NCBI GenBank assembly: GCA_009823505.1
Contig: VZQC01005738.1
Location: 597,295 to 661,294, forward strand
DNA length: 64,000 nucleotides
From: Rhizomys pruinosus
Taxonomy: Eukaryota; Chordata; Mammalia; Rodentia; Spalacidae
Reading direction: 5' to 3'
This document shows positions 32,755 through 43,825 of the stretch, piece by piece. The position numbers were made by a program, and so were the translations under genes. Each line of letters opens with the position of its first letter. The stretch's first letter is position 1. The notes below the pieces were generated by a model. That model was not told where the DNA came from. It saw only the letters and a program-made list of their open reading frames with translations, and made no database searches.

Positions 32755-33040
32755 AAAAAAAATTTGATGTGTTGTGAGACAGGATCTCATTCTGTGTTTT
32801 TTTTTTTTTTTAGTTTTACCCTTTTTTTTGGTATTTTTGAGACAGGGTCTCCCTTTTAGTACCAGGTATCCTGGAGCTCACTCGGTTGAACCCACAGAGA
32901 TACACCTACCTCTGCCTCCTGAGTGCTGGGATTAAAGGCGTGTGCCACCACGCCAGCCCGGCCTGGCCTCCATCTCACAACCATCCTCCTGCCTTAGCTT
33001 CTCCAAATGCCGGAACGATAGGCCTGCTCAGGATTGTACT
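32755..33040 (-). mobile_element. Old B1/B4-like SINE interrupted by a younger B1
   Basis: 'tgtgagacaggatctcattc' at the left and 'catcctcctgccttagcttc' at the right belong to one reversed old element. The younger B1 separates them. Confidence 0.55.
32817..32957 (-). mobile_element. B1 SINE
   Basis: Reverse B1: gagacagggtctcccttttag, gctgggattaaaggcgtgtg, ccaccacgcc. Confidence 0.9.
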
Positions 33041-33537
33041 ACTAGTAATTCCTTCCTAGGTAAGGATTGTTTACTAAACACATCTCTGACTTTTAGACAC
33101 TATCTCACTGAAAATCTAATCTTTTGATTTAGGCTGTATTAAACTCACATTTTACCAAAAAAAAAAAAAAAAAGGCATGTAAATTCATAGAACTTGGGGT
33201 ACCAGTGGCTTTGCCCAGTGTCCAGTAGAGTTTCTCAGGGATGGGAGTGGTTCTGTGTGGCTGTCTGGTACTGCAGCCAGGAGGCACATGTCACTGTGTA
33301 CTTGAAATGTGGCTATGAGACCCAGGAGCTGCTTTTTTGAGTTTTATTTACTTTAAATTATTTTAAACTTAAATCTCTAGTTATGGCCCATGGTTACCAT
33401 ATTGGACGAGACAGAACGTCCGGACCCCCACATCCATCGCCATTAACTGAGTTGTATTGCACTTGGAACCTCCAGGTTCAGTGTGCTTTCTTTACTACCA
33501 ATAGATGTTTTAGTTCCACTTCTTTGTTTCTTTGTTT
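33041..33537. other. Unique intronic sequence
   Basis: Includes an A run near 33158-33174. I see no exon. Confidence 0.5.
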
Positions 33538-33617
33538 TTGAGGTGCTTGGGATTGAACCCTGGGTCTCCTGCATGCTGGAGGCAAGTGCCCTACCACTGG
33601 GCTATCTCCTGAGTCCC
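33538..33617 (-). mobile_element. ID-type SINE
   Basis: Reverse ID core: gggattgaaccctgggtctc, ggcaagtgccctaccactgg. Confidence 0.75.
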
Positions 33618-33800
33618 AAAATTCATTTCTTAAGTGGAATTTAAAAGGCCAAAGAATGGATAAAATAGGGTTTTAACTGCTTCTCTGTTAGCTGATGGGC
33701 AGAACTCGAAGCATTCATTATTTAGTTGAAATAATTGTATATAGGAATTGCTGAAAAAGTAGTCAGACCTGACAGGTTATCTCAGGGTCATAAAGTAGTT

Positions 33801-33950
33801 TGGCCAGGCATAGTGGCTCTCACCTGTAATCCCAGCATTCAGGAGGCAGAGGCAGGAAGATCACCATGAATTTGATGCCAGCCTGGACTACATAGGAAAT
33901 TCCAGGTCAATCTAAGCTACAGAGTGAGACCCTGTCTGCCCCTCCTCCCA
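33801..33950 (+). mobile_element. Old B1 SINE
   Basis: ggccaggcatagtggctctc, cctgtaatcccagcattcag, gagtgagaccctgtctgcc. The CTGTAATCCCAG form suggests an early B1. Confidence 0.85.
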
Positions 33951-34139
33951 TAAAAAGGAAGTTTAGATATTAGGAAGCAGGATAAGAAGGAAATAGTCAC
34001 TAATCAGAGTTGGAAAAAAACCCAAACCAACCCTCAGACCCACATTCACCTGTTCACTGAGCAGTTCTTTAAAGTGACTTCCTAAGTGTGAGATTCATTC
34101 TCTTTTTTTCCTTAGGTAGTTACAAAATTAAAGAATTAA

Positions 34140-34284
34140 TTTTTTTTTTTTTTTGCTTGTTTGTTTTGGGTTTCTTGAAATAGGGTCTCACTATGTAGCC
34201 CTTGCTGGTCTGGAACTTGCTATGTAGACCAGGCTGGCCTTGAGCTCAAAGAGATCTGCCTGCCCCTGCCTCCCAAATGCTGTT
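34140..34284 (-). mobile_element. B1 SINE, left arm of an inverted pair
   Basis: T tail, aatagggtctcactatgtag, gaccaggctggccttgagct. It is truncated at its 5' end, where the B2 target site lies. Confidence 0.88.
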
Positions 34285-34298
34285 ATTAAAGTCTGTGG

Positions 34299-34524
34299 TG
34301 GGGCTGGAGAGATGGCTCAGCAGTTAAGAGTTCCGACTGCTCTTGCAGAGGACCTGGGTTCAATTCCCAGCACCCACATGGCAGCTGAGAACCATGTTTA
34401 ACTCCAGTTCCAGCGGAATCCAACACCCTCTTCTGACCTCCTCGGCATTGCACGACAGGGGTGCACCAACCTACATGCAGACAATACACTCATATACATA
34501 AAACAATAATAAATAAATTAAAAA
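34299..34524 (+). mobile_element. B2 SINE with exact TSD, inserted between two B1s
   Basis: gggctggagagatggctcag head, a single 'aactccagttccag' and an A-rich tail. The direct repeat attaaagtctgtgg is exact at 34285-34298 and 34525-34538. Confidence 0.95.
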
Positions 34525-34538
34525 ATTAAAGTCTGTGG

Positions 34539-34675
34539 CACACACCTTTAATCCTAGCACTTGGGAGGCAGAGGCAGGTGGATCTTTGTGAGTTCAGCCT
34601 GGTCTACAGAGAGAGTTCTAGGACAGCTGGGGCTACAGGGAGGCCCTGTCTCAAAAAGACCAAAAAATAAAAATA
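34539..34675 (+). mobile_element. B1 SINE, right arm of an inverted pair
   Basis: Begins within B1 (cacacacctttaatcctagc) and ends gctacagggaggccctgtct plus an A-rich tail. It is head-to-head with the B1 at 34140-34284. Confidence 0.9.
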
Positions 34676-35087
34676 AATAAAAATTAAAGTCATGTGCCTC
34701 TATTTCTGACCTAAGAATTTAAATTATTTTACTCTCAACACATATAATTCAGCTGTGAAGCACTAGATTTATTTATGAATTGGATTACTTAGACTAATAC
34801 AAGAAAGGCCCTTTTGATGGTAAATGCTCAAATAGATTTTCTCTGTGGATTCATTTTAAATCTGGTGTACTTTTGGAGTTTCATTTGGTAAAAGGAACTC
34901 CAATAGCTTTCCGATCTTATGTGAAATAGTGCAAACTCCACCTCAGAAAGGAAGCACTCATTTATCTGCACTGGATTCTGTAGACACCCACGGCCCAATA
35001 CCATTCTTCGGGTGGGGTGATGCTATTTCAGGAAAAGACAAATGATACAGTAATCTCTCTTTATTAGGATTAAAACAGTTATTTTAA
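34676..35087. other. Unique intronic sequence
   Basis: AT-rich, no feature seen. Confidence 0.5.
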
Positions 35088-35285
35088 TTTTAATTATGTG
35101 TATGTGTCTGTGTGTGGGTATGTGCACTTGAGTGCAAGTACCTTTGGGGGTCAGAGGTGTTTGTTCCCCCTGGGGCTGGGGTTACTAGTCATTGTAAACT
35201 GCCCATCATGGGTGCTGGGAACTGAACTTTAGTCTTTTACAAGAGCAGTATATGTTCTTAACTACCAAGTGAGTTCTCCAGCCTT
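35088..35285 (-). mobile_element. B3-type SINE
   Basis: TG-rich left part, 'gggggtcagaggtgtttgtt' and right edge 'aactaccaagtgagttctcc'. Confidence 0.78.
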
Positions 35286-35297
35286 TTTTAAAGGACA

Positions 35298-35410
35298 TTT
35301 TTTTTTTTTTTTGAGACAAGGGGTAGCCTAAGCTGGCTGGGAACTCACTATGTAGGCCAGGCTGGCCTTGATCTCACAGAGATCTGCCTGTCTCCTCCTA
35401 CTGAGTTTGG
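35298..35410 (-). mobile_element. Partial old B1 SINE
   Basis: T run, gagacaaggggtagcctaag, ggccaggctggccttgatct. The 5' half is lost. Confidence 0.75.
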
Positions 35411-35428
35411 CCCCCTCTTAGGATTTTT

Positions 35429-35573
35429 TTTTGTTGTTGTTCTTTTTGAGACGGTCTCCCTGTAGTCCCAGCTGTCCTGGAACTCACTCTGTAGACCAGG
35501 CTGGCCTCTAACTCACAAAGATCCTCCTGCCTCTGCCTCCCGAGTGCTAGGATTAAAAGCGTGCGCCACCACG
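35429..35573 (-). mobile_element. B1 SINE with exact TSD
   Basis: gagacggtctccctgtagtc to gcgtgcgccaccacg. The 16-bp direct repeat ccctcttaggattttt is exact (35413-35428 and 35574-35589). Confidence 0.96.
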
Positions 35574-35589
35574 CCCTCTTAGGATTTTT

Positions 35590-36337
35590 AAGAGCCAGCT
35601 TCCACATTCAGTGTATGTATCCTTCAGAATTAGTGTACTGGTCAGGGTTAACTGCAGATTGTATTTGTAGTTCTGGAACATGGTAGAATCCTGAAAGACT
35701 TATGTCAGTGAATCTGTTGGAAATTGGTGATATTATTTTAGTGTTAATATGAATGACATTGCCTCTAGCTCTTGGAAAATTATAAATTCAACTAGAGGCC
35801 TGGATTAATGGGAACATTCAGAGGGTTGAAAGTCTTGTTCCTACCCGTTCCTGCCATGGGGGGAGTTGAACTATTTTCAATGAACCAGGATAAGAACCGT
35901 GTTATAAATAGAATTATAGTGTGCTAGGGAGTGTGCCAAATATGGAGATAAAATTTAACCCATGATATATGGTTCAATTTGTAGGACATCAGAATGCTTA
36001 ATACAAATGAAAATTTTTCTACATCTTAAAGTTGTTGAGTAACAGGCAGACTGAGCCTTAGCCTCAGTTTAGGGCCAGCAAATCCAGCCTGTCAAGGAAT
36101 AACTGCACTTTTATCTGTGTGACCCTGGTAAACTTCCCCCTTCCCCCCAACATGAGTTTCCCTATTTTAACTTAAGGACAAGCCGTCTCCCTGTCTTTTG
36201 AAATGGTCGTCACAGACATTAGTCTGTGTATGGAAAAGAGCTCTGCAAAGCTTTAGGTAAACTCAATAGCTCATCATATTCCAAAGTTTCTATGGGAGCT
36301 GGCTCCGTGGAATTTGCACATTTTTAGAGACTTCAGA
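35590..36337. other. Unique intronic sequence
   Basis: AT-rich, no exon or repeat recognised. Confidence 0.5.
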
Positions 36338-36582
36338 GGGGCTGGAGAGATGGCCTAGCGGTTAAGAGCGCCAACCGCTCTTACAGTGGACCCGGGTTCG
36401 ATCCCCAGCACCCACATGGCGGCCGAGAACCGTCTGAAACTCCAATTCTAGTAGAACTCCAGTTCCAGGGGAATCCGACACCCTCTTCTGACCTCTGCGG
36501 CATTGCACGACACGGGTGCACAAACCTGCATGCAGACAGTACATTCATACACATACAGAAATTTAAAAATAAAAAAAAAAAA
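36338..36582 (+). mobile_element. B2 SINE, duplication-bearing subtype
   Basis: gggctggagagatggcctag head, the doubled 'aactcca.ttc' segment and an A-rich tail. The flanks agagacttcaga (36326-36337) and agagacctcaga differ by one base. Confidence 0.95.
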
Positions 36583-36594
36583 AAGAGACCTCAG

Positions 36595-37715
36595 AATTGT
36601 TCAGGGACAGTTTGAAAAGTGATTTAGTTTTCCACTTTGTGATCAGTAAATAAGGTGATCAGTAAATAAAGTTCTAAGCTTGGATTCCTTCCTTATTCGC
36701 TCCCTATTCCCAATGAAATAGTCTACACCTCAGCCATCCTCTCTCCAGAATCACTGCGAGGTGGCCTCTGGCTGGGCTGTCCTTGTAGAATGTACTGACC
36801 AGGCCGGTGTGACTTGCCTGGCTCAGGGTCATTGTTGAGATGGGTGATTATTGGGACGGCAGAAAGTTCAGGCTCTGAGAGGAACGTCTGATACCGAACA
36901 ACAGAGGCATGAGGCTTAAGTCCTTGTGTGTTATCGGAGCCTTTTATTTGAGCTTTCAACACTTGCATCTGGGAAAGGAGTTGTGTTTTCCGTGGGAGCA
37001 AATCCTCACAGCCTGCCCACTGTCCACATCAGAATCTCAGTTGCTTTTCTTCATGTGGATGAGGTCAGTGTATTAAAACAGGAGTGTTTCCCTGTAGGAT
37101 GATATTTCCAGGTAAACCTTAGTTCTGGGCTGTTGAGAACGCGTGGGTGGTGGAGGAACAGCTTTGTTCTTTACTTTGATGCTCTTTGAATATGATAAAA
37201 ATGCCCATAAGAATGTGCTCATTGTTATGCCTCATGCAGATGGTCTGGTGTGTTTTAAAGAGGTGGAGCTCACTTGGCTCCTGGTGGCTTTACTGGGGCT
37301 GTCAAGATCAAGCATAGGTCCACATGGGAGGGTAATTTGGGGGTTCCTGAGCCCTTTGCAAGGTAGAGCCAAGGAGAGGCCTGTTGTTAACGGTGTAGAT
37401 TTAGTCTCAAGAATCAGTCCTTGGAGACCAAAAATTATGTGGTGCAGGAGTGGGGGATGAGAGATTGAGGGCGAGGGGTTTTAAAACTGCCCCTTATCAT
37501 CCTGAAGGGATCCTGCGCCCAGCTACCAATGAGAATATTTCTCAAGGTGAACATAGATCGATCGTGGAACCTCTTTCTTTCTTTGCCTGTAGTTGAGATA
37601 TGCAAGTTCTACATCCTGTAAGTTCTGCTATTGTGAGGAATACTGCCAGTTCAGGCATGGGCTCCTAACGTGTTTCTACAGTATTATTAAGCCTCCCTGT
37701 CACTTTTAAATAATT

Positions 37716-37716
<1 letters not shown>
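36595..37716. other. 1.1 kb of unique intronic sequence
   Basis: SINE-free. Contains a 15-nt near-tandem repeat (gtgatcagtaaataa, about 36640-36670) and a reverse open frame of 92 codons (36723-37001) with no recognised domain. Confidence 0.5.

Positions 37717-37758
<42 letters not shown>
37717..37758. repeat. (GT)n microsatellite
   Basis: About 21 GT units. Confidence 0.98.
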
Positions 37759-37761
<3 letters not shown>

Positions 37762-38141
37762 GCCATTGAGCAAAATACAAAGTGAGTTGAGGTGTTAGTG
37801 TCAGTGTTTAAAGTGTGTTCTTTTGGTCAAATGATTGTATTTGAGCTGACCCTGTACTTTTAAGTTTCATACTTTATTGATAGAGAAGATATTTATTGAC
37901 ATCTAGATTAGGTTCTTTGCTAATGAAATGTTCTACTCTGTCCGTTTTAAATCTTCCTTTTGGTAAAGAAAGGCAAGGCATTTTTGTTCACATGCAGAAG
38001 TATTTTGCTCATATTTTTGGAATGTGTGCAGAACAAATTCCTGCGACAGGATGGTGGTCACTCCATTCCTTGCTCCCTTCCCGGGTATGAAAAATAGTAA
38101 AACTGGATGCAGGGTCTTCAGGACACTTAAAACTAAATTTA
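37759..38141. other. Unique intronic sequence
   Basis: No feature seen. Confidence 0.5.
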
Positions 38142-38440
38142 GGGGCCTGGGAGATGGCTCAGTCCATTACTGTCTTTGGTATGCAAGCAGGAAGACTTGA
38201 ATTCAGATCCCAGAACCCCTGTGAAACACTGAGTAGGGTGGTGTACTGTAACTCCTTAGCTAGATCCTCCCAGGAGAATCCCAGTGGCTTACAGCCAGTC
38301 TACCTGAATCTGTGAGTTCCAGGTTCACTGTGAGATCCTGTCTCAAAAAGTAGGGTGGAGAGCGATTGAGGAGGACCCTTGGTGTTGACCCCTGACTTCC
38401 ACACACACATGCACACACATATGCATACTCAAACACAGTT
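38142..38440 (+). mobile_element. B4-type SINE
   Basis: 'aggggcctgggagatggctc', 'ttcagatcccagaacccctg', 'gttccaggttcactgtgaga', then a CA/CACAT-rich tail. Confidence 0.75.
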
Positions 38441-38591
38441 ATATCCCAGGAACCAAAATGACTTAGAGACTTAAATTCTCCATAGGGAGCTCTGTTAGAA
38501 GGAACTTATTGTTCTGGATGTAATTAATTAGAAATGTGCAACTGTTGAGGAAAAGCTAAGATGAAGTATGGCTTCTTGTTCTGCATACGAA

Positions 38592-38785
38592 GGGCTAGCA
38601 AGTTGGTTCAGGTGGCAAGGTGCTTGCCACCAAGCCTGAGGATCTGAGTTTGAACTCTAGGACCCACAGAGTGGAAGGAGAGAACTGACTCCTCAAAGTT
38701 GTCCTGTGACTTCCATGTGCATGGTGACACAGGATTGCCTCTTCCCATACACAGATACATATATATATAATAATGTGTAAAAAAG
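38592..38785 (+). mobile_element. B3-type SINE
   Basis: 'gggctagcaagttggttcag', 'ccaccaagcctgaggatctg', 'gagagaactgactcctcaaa' and an AT-rich tail. Confidence 0.8.
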
Positions 38786-39237
38786 ATTTTACTACAAATA
38801 CTCAAAGTTTAAGTAGCTCACCATAGAAATATTTATCTAATTAAGAGAATAAACCATTTTAGCACATCGGGAAAGTCAATGTGCCCTTAAAACAAAGATT
38901 ATGGTTTGGGCCAAGGATAGTTTTGCTCCTGGGGTTCCATGGACAAGTAGGAAACTTTGGAAACAAAGTGGGTGCTAATTTGTGGGCTCCATAAAATAGA
39001 TTTTTCCCCACGCCCTCATGTGAACTTGGACCAGGACATCAGCATTGGTCATCTTTCTGTTATCTGCATGCAGAGCAGATCAGCAGGGCTCCCAGCGCTG
39101 TCCCCACTGCCCCAGTGGACTAGAACTCCACCAGCTTGTTTGCTTTGGAGTTCTCTTTTGCTCGTCGTTAGTTCCTCTTCTCATCTTTAAGTGCTTGATG
39201 GCAGATTGGCTAGAGGAAGAATGAAAGGATGTAAAAC
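38786..39237. other. Unique intronic sequence
   Basis: The open frame 38957-39190 shows no domain. Nothing called. Confidence 0.5.
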
Positions 39238-39399
39238 AATTTGTGTGCCTGTGCGCACAGGTTCCTTGATGCTTGTGTGGAGACCAGAAGACACATTTGT
39301 GGAGTTAGTTTTCTCCTTCCACCTTTATGTGGGTACCAGGGATCAAACCCAGGCTTGTGCAGAGTCGCCTTTCCTGGCTGAGCCATCTTGCCAGCCCCT
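39238..39399 (-). mobile_element. B3-type SINE
   Basis: TG-rich left part, 'gtggagaccagaagacacat' and right edge 'gagccatcttgccagcccc'. Confidence 0.8.
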
Positions 39400-39429
39400 C
39401 AGGACTTTGATGTTGTTATTATCTTTTAT

Positions 39430-39622
39430 TTTTACTTTTGAGACAGGGTCTCATTTAGTCTAGGCTGGCCTCCAACTCACTGTGTAGCTTGAACTTCGTG
39501 TGTCCTGACCCCCCCCCCCAGAGTTAAGATTGGATGTGGGATTATGGGTGTTCCTCATTGTGTCTAGCCTGCACCCATCAGATGCCAGACAATGACTGTG
39601 CTAACTGAGCTACGTCCCCAGT
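39430..39622 (-). mobile_element. B4-type SINE
   Basis: Reverse B1 half (gagacagggtctcatttagt), a run of about ten C bases (39509-39519) and a reverse tRNA-like head (ctaactgagctacgtcccca). Confidence 0.75.
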
Positions 39623-40774
39623 CACCTGTCTACTGCCCTTTTTGTTGTAGATGAATTTCCTTACTTTTAACTGGTTTGAAGTTAAGAGGAAGCTGTGTGG
39701 AAGCTGTAGGTCTCTGGAGTGAAAAGGACATGTTAGTGCTTGGGTGGATCAGGTGGCTTGTTCATATACGGTCCACATAGGAACACAGAGATAAGCTCTC
39801 CTGACAAACATGGGGGTGCCACAGAGAAGTCAGGCATGATGGTGACATTCTCTCACCTTTTACATTTTATCCACTTTGAAGAAACACTTTGGTATTTCCA
39901 TCTAAGACAGTGATCCAGGTCATTGAGTTAGTGTTCATGTTGGAAATGTGTCTAGTGCTAAAGATTTTCAGTTCCTTAGACTGTTCGACCACCGTGGCAA
40001 GGGATTATGACCCAGGGCCTCTAAGGGTCGCCTGTATTCATCTGAACTTGTCCCTGGCATCCAGTCACTACTTTTGTGGTATTTCATGTTGCATCAGAAG
40101 ATGGGGCAAGATTGTTACATAAGTGATGGGACATGAAACTTCAACATCATGGGTAAAGCAGACCTTCGAGACACTGAAACTCTTAGCTAAAAATGCCAGT
40201 GGAGAGAGTCACATTTATATACAAATTAGTTACAGGGAAAACCATATCCTGCTTACTACCACACAAAGTATTTGCTGTTTATTCCTGGGCTTGCAAGGGT
40301 GTCATAGTAGTGTGTGTGTATTCTCTTAAGTGGGTATGTTTTATTTTAAATATAACTGTATATTTATATGTTGTATGCCCTATGTGTACAGTATACCATT
40401 CGTGTAAATGGCTTGGCAGAACTCTAGTATGTGAACATTTGTACCATGGTTGGGCATTTTTTGTGATCTCATTCTTGGGAGGAAGGGTAATTCCCAGTAA
40501 GAGGAGATGTGCTAGAGTCTCGGTCTGTACAGTGTAAAGAGCGATCTCATTGTGTTTCCAGAATGCTTTCTTGATTTCACTCTTCCTAGGGGAAAATAAT
40601 GTCCCATTCGTCTTTGAACATTCGGAGTATGTTAAAGTTTCTTCAGTTTTAGTTTCTTTTAGTACTTTATCTGTTTTTGCAGAACACTTGTCCTTCTCAA
40701 GGCTGTTGGATCACCTTGACTTTGGGCTATAGTGGTGACTACTGATTTAACTTTGGTTTTTAGACTTCATGCCC
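39623..40774. other. 1.15 kb of unique intronic sequence
   Basis: No repeats recognised. Several open frames (39889-40122, 40193-40537, 40550-40732) lack domains. A candidate for conserved non-coding sequence simply because it is SINE-free. Confidence 0.45.
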
Positions 40775-40830
40775 ATCCCTCCCCTCCCTCCCTTCCCTCC
40801 CTTCCCTCCCTCCCTCCCTCCCTCCCTCCC
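40775..40830. repeat. (CCCT)n polypyrimidine microsatellite
   Basis: About 55 bp of CCCT/CCTT units. Confidence 0.96.
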
Positions 40831-40876
40831 ATACATCTAAGCAAGCTCTTTACCACTGAGCAGGATTCCTAGCCTA
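40831..40876 (-). mobile_element. ID/B4 head remnant
   Basis: 'taagcaagctctttaccact' followed by 'gagcaggattcctagcc' is a decayed reverse ID head. Confidence 0.55.
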
Positions 40877-41309
40877 ACTTAAGGGTCTGCATGTCAATGA
40901 CTGGATTTCCAGGTTGAGTTTGAACTGTCTGCCTCTGTTTAGTCACTCTGTTGGGATTCTTCTCCTGAGTTAACTTCTTTGTTAATTATAGACATTTTTG
41001 AGTTCCCATAGTTTTGTTGACTTTTTCCCCCTCCTAGTAATAAATACTTAAACAAATTAAAAGTGTAATTTTCTTTTGTGCAATCCTGGCTGTTCATCTC
41101 TTGCTATTTTAAAGAAATCAAAGTTCTCCTAAGAGGTTTGTGGATCCCCCCCCCCGACTATTAGATTGCTAGCTGATTTAAAAAAGATCTATTCCCTTAA
41201 AGTATAGCTTTTGATTATATATGTTTTCATTACTATTGGACAGTTTAGAAATTATAACTAGCACCTACCTATAACTAGATATATAAATAGATAGACAGCA
41301 AGAGAGACA
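40877..41309. other. Unique AT-rich intronic sequence
   Basis: Contains a C run near 41149-41155. No feature seen. Confidence 0.5.
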
Positions 41310-41444
41310 AGGTCATAATCATACAGCCCAGGGTATCCCTGAACTTGTTTTTGTAGCCCAGGCTACATGGTTCCAAACTCATGATCCTCCTGCTTCAGCC
41401 TCTGGAATGTTGGGACTACAGGCATGCGCCTCCATGCCAGGCCC
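41310..41444 (-). mobile_element. Old B1/Alu-like monomer
   Basis: 'agcccagggtatccctgaac', 'tgatcctcctgcttcagcct', 'gggactacaggcatgcgcct'. It keeps the ancestral 7SL-like 'tgatcctcctgcttcagcct' wording. Confidence 0.7.
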
Positions 41445-42614
41445 CACATTAATCATCTTATTTGCGTTTCCAGGCCTGGAACAAATGTGTTTGTATTCCC
41501 AGGTAGCTGAACATTAAGGCCAAGTACAAGGTGAACACCTCCCATGTGCATAACTTGTCTATTGCCCAGAAACCCAAAATTTATTTTTTGATAGAATAAT
41601 AATATTCTGGAGATCTCCCAAGAGGGAGATTTTTCCTGGATTGTTTTCTGTAATAGCAATTTAAGCTTAGAATGAGAGAAAGCAGAGAACAAAAGTATAT
41701 TTCATAGAGGTAATCTATAAGAAATGTAGTGTGGTGAATGGGGGACATGTGAATGCTTAACAAGGTGGTGGTGAGTCTCACTTATACAGACATGTTCCTT
41801 CCAAGCTTACAGAGAACCTTTCACTCCGTAGTACACTGATCATCTTCAGTGTCTGGGATTTCAGTTAATTTGTGTGGAGTAAGACTCCGTATCCCTAATT
41901 TGCACCTGGAAAAGCAAATTGCATTCTGAATACTGACCTTTTCTGTTTCCACGGTGAACAGTGTGTGGTGGTGTTGGTTGTACCACAGGGTTGGGATACA
42001 CAGAGCTGCCCAGAGCTGGAGAGAGCCTCCTGCAGTTAATTAAAGGTGACCTCAGGATTCAGAGGAGCCTAGAGCCTATGCCTTCCCGGAGAGCCCAGAC
42101 TCTACCTGGTGAGCTGGCAGGCCTAAATGCTTCCTTTGTTAGAAGTCATTTAGCTTTCTACTCCATCTTTAGAAAGTGAGTTCACTGAAGGTGAGTTAAG
42201 GACAGGGCTCTGAAGCGAGGCCCGACTGGTTTCCGTCCTTGCAAAGTTTGTGTGGCATGGTATGGACAGAGAGCAAGTGGAGATGCTGCCCCAGGACTGT
42301 ACCACTAAAGGACATTTTCCTGCTGCCTCCCAGACCTGGGATGAGAGTTCAGAAGGACATGAGGTTGTATTTCATTGGACTGGTGAGGATGCTTAAACCA
42401 TCCTCTTCCTCTCCTGCTTTCAGAGGAGGGCCGAGCATGCTTTCATCCAAGAACAGGTGGCACCCTGTAGAAGTGATTTGAGGTTGGACTGCCTGTGTGT
42501 CCCTCTCCACAGAGGGGCCTCAGCCCAGCTGCCGATGCTTGCTGGTGGTGGTCCTTTATGATATAAAGATAATGGTATCTATTGAAAATGAATCAATTTT
42601 ACCTTTAGGATTTA
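41445..42614. other. 1.2 kb of unique intronic sequence
   Basis: The open frames (41453-41692 reverse, 41961-42179 and 42239-42481 forward) have no recognised domain and no matched splice sites. No gene called. Confidence 0.5.
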
Positions 42615-42915
42615 TGTGCTTTATTTGTACATCTGCCTGTTGTATGCACACTCGAGTGCAAGTGTGGAAGCCAGAGGAGGATGTTGGTGGCTTTTTCTAT
42701 CACCCTGCCTGATTCTCTTGAGACAGGCTTTCTCCTAGTGAACCCAGAGCTAGGCTGGCAGCTGGAAGGATCCAGCAATCCTCTTGTCTCCACCTCCCAC
42801 TGTGCCAGGGTTACAGGCACATGCAGCCGCTTCTGCCTTTACATGGGTACTGAGGATTTGAACTTGGTGCTTGTGCAGAAGGCCCTCTCACCCACTGAGC
42901 CATTTCCCTGGTTCT
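42615..42915 (-). mobile_element. B4-type SINE
   Basis: 'gtggaagccagaggaggatg', 'cttgagacaggctttctcct', 'cagggttacaggcacatgca', right edge 'cccactgagccatttccctg'. Confidence 0.75.
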
Positions 42916-43012
42916 ATTTGTTTAGACCATTACCTAAAAATGGAGAGTGGATGAATTATTTTTGGATAGAGGTCACCAAAACTCGCCTTTATATAATTAA
43001 AGAAAATTATTG

Positions 43013-43148
43013 TTTTGTTTTTTGAAATGAGTCCTCTGTAGCACTGAATGGCTTAGGACTCACTGTGTAGACCAGGCTGGCCTCCAGTTTATGGCAGTCC
43101 TCCTGCCCATGCCTCCTGAGTGCTGACATCACAGTTGTCACCACCCAG
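43013..43148 (-). mobile_element. Old B1-like SINE
   Basis: 'tgtagaccaggctggcctcc', 'gcctcctgagtgctgacatc', 'gttgtcaccacccagtt'. Confidence 0.7.
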
Positions 43149-43233
43149 TTACACTCATTTTGAGGAAATTCTTATAAAATCAGAAGGATCCGGGCTCTTA
43201 GAGGGGAAGTAAGTTTATTAGAAATGCTGTCTA

Positions 43234-43389
43234 AGCTGGGTGTGGTGGCGCACACCTTTAATCCTAGCACTCCAGAGGCAGAGGCAGGTGGATCTTTGTG
43301 AGTTCAAGGCCAGCCTGGTCTACAGAGTGAGTTCCAGGACAGCTGGGGCTTCAGGGAGACCCTGTCTCAAAAAGACCCCCCCCCAAAAA
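43234..43389 (+). mobile_element. B1 SINE with exact TSD
   Basis: agctgggtgtggtggcgcac to gagaccctgtctcaaaaaga, then C and A runs. The 12-bp direct repeat aaatgctgtcta is exact (43222-43233 and 43390-43401). Confidence 0.96.
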
Positions 43390-43401
43390 AAATGCTGTCT
43401 A

Positions 43402-43552
43402 TTTTTCTTTCGTCTTTTCGAGACAGGGTCTCCCTGTCTCTGGCTGGCCTGGAACTCACTCTGTAGACCAGGCTGGCCTTGAACTCACAAAGATCCGCCT
43501 GCCTCTGCCTCCTGAGTGTTAGGATTAAAGGCATGCGCCACCACGCCTGGCT
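43402..43552 (-). mobile_element. B1 SINE, tail-to-tail with the previous B1
   Basis: ttcgagacagggtctccctg to gcatgcgccaccacgcctgg. It lies 12 bp from the forward B1, separated only by that element's TSD. Confidence 0.95.
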
Positions 43553-43651
43553 TATTTTTTTTTTTTTTTAATGAGGTTGGTGGGAGTGGGGGAAGAAATG
43601 GATTAAAAAATTTTGAGGATTTTATATTTTATTTTGGGCTTTATTTAGCAG

Positions 43652-43825
43652 GTTTTTTGTTTTGTTTTGTTTTGTTTTGTTTTGTTTTTGAGACAGGGTC
43701 TCCCTGTAGCCCCAGCTGTCCTGGAACTCGCCCTGTAGACCAGGCTGGCCTTGAACTCACAAAGATCTGCCTGCCTCTGCCTCCCGTGCTACGATGATTA
43801 AAGGCATGCGCCACCACGCCGGGCA
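43652..43825 (-). mobile_element. B1 SINE with (TTTTG)n tail
   Basis: A pentanucleotide tail (about 43657-43690), gagacagggtctccctgtag and right edge gcgccaccacgccgggc. Confidence 0.95.
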
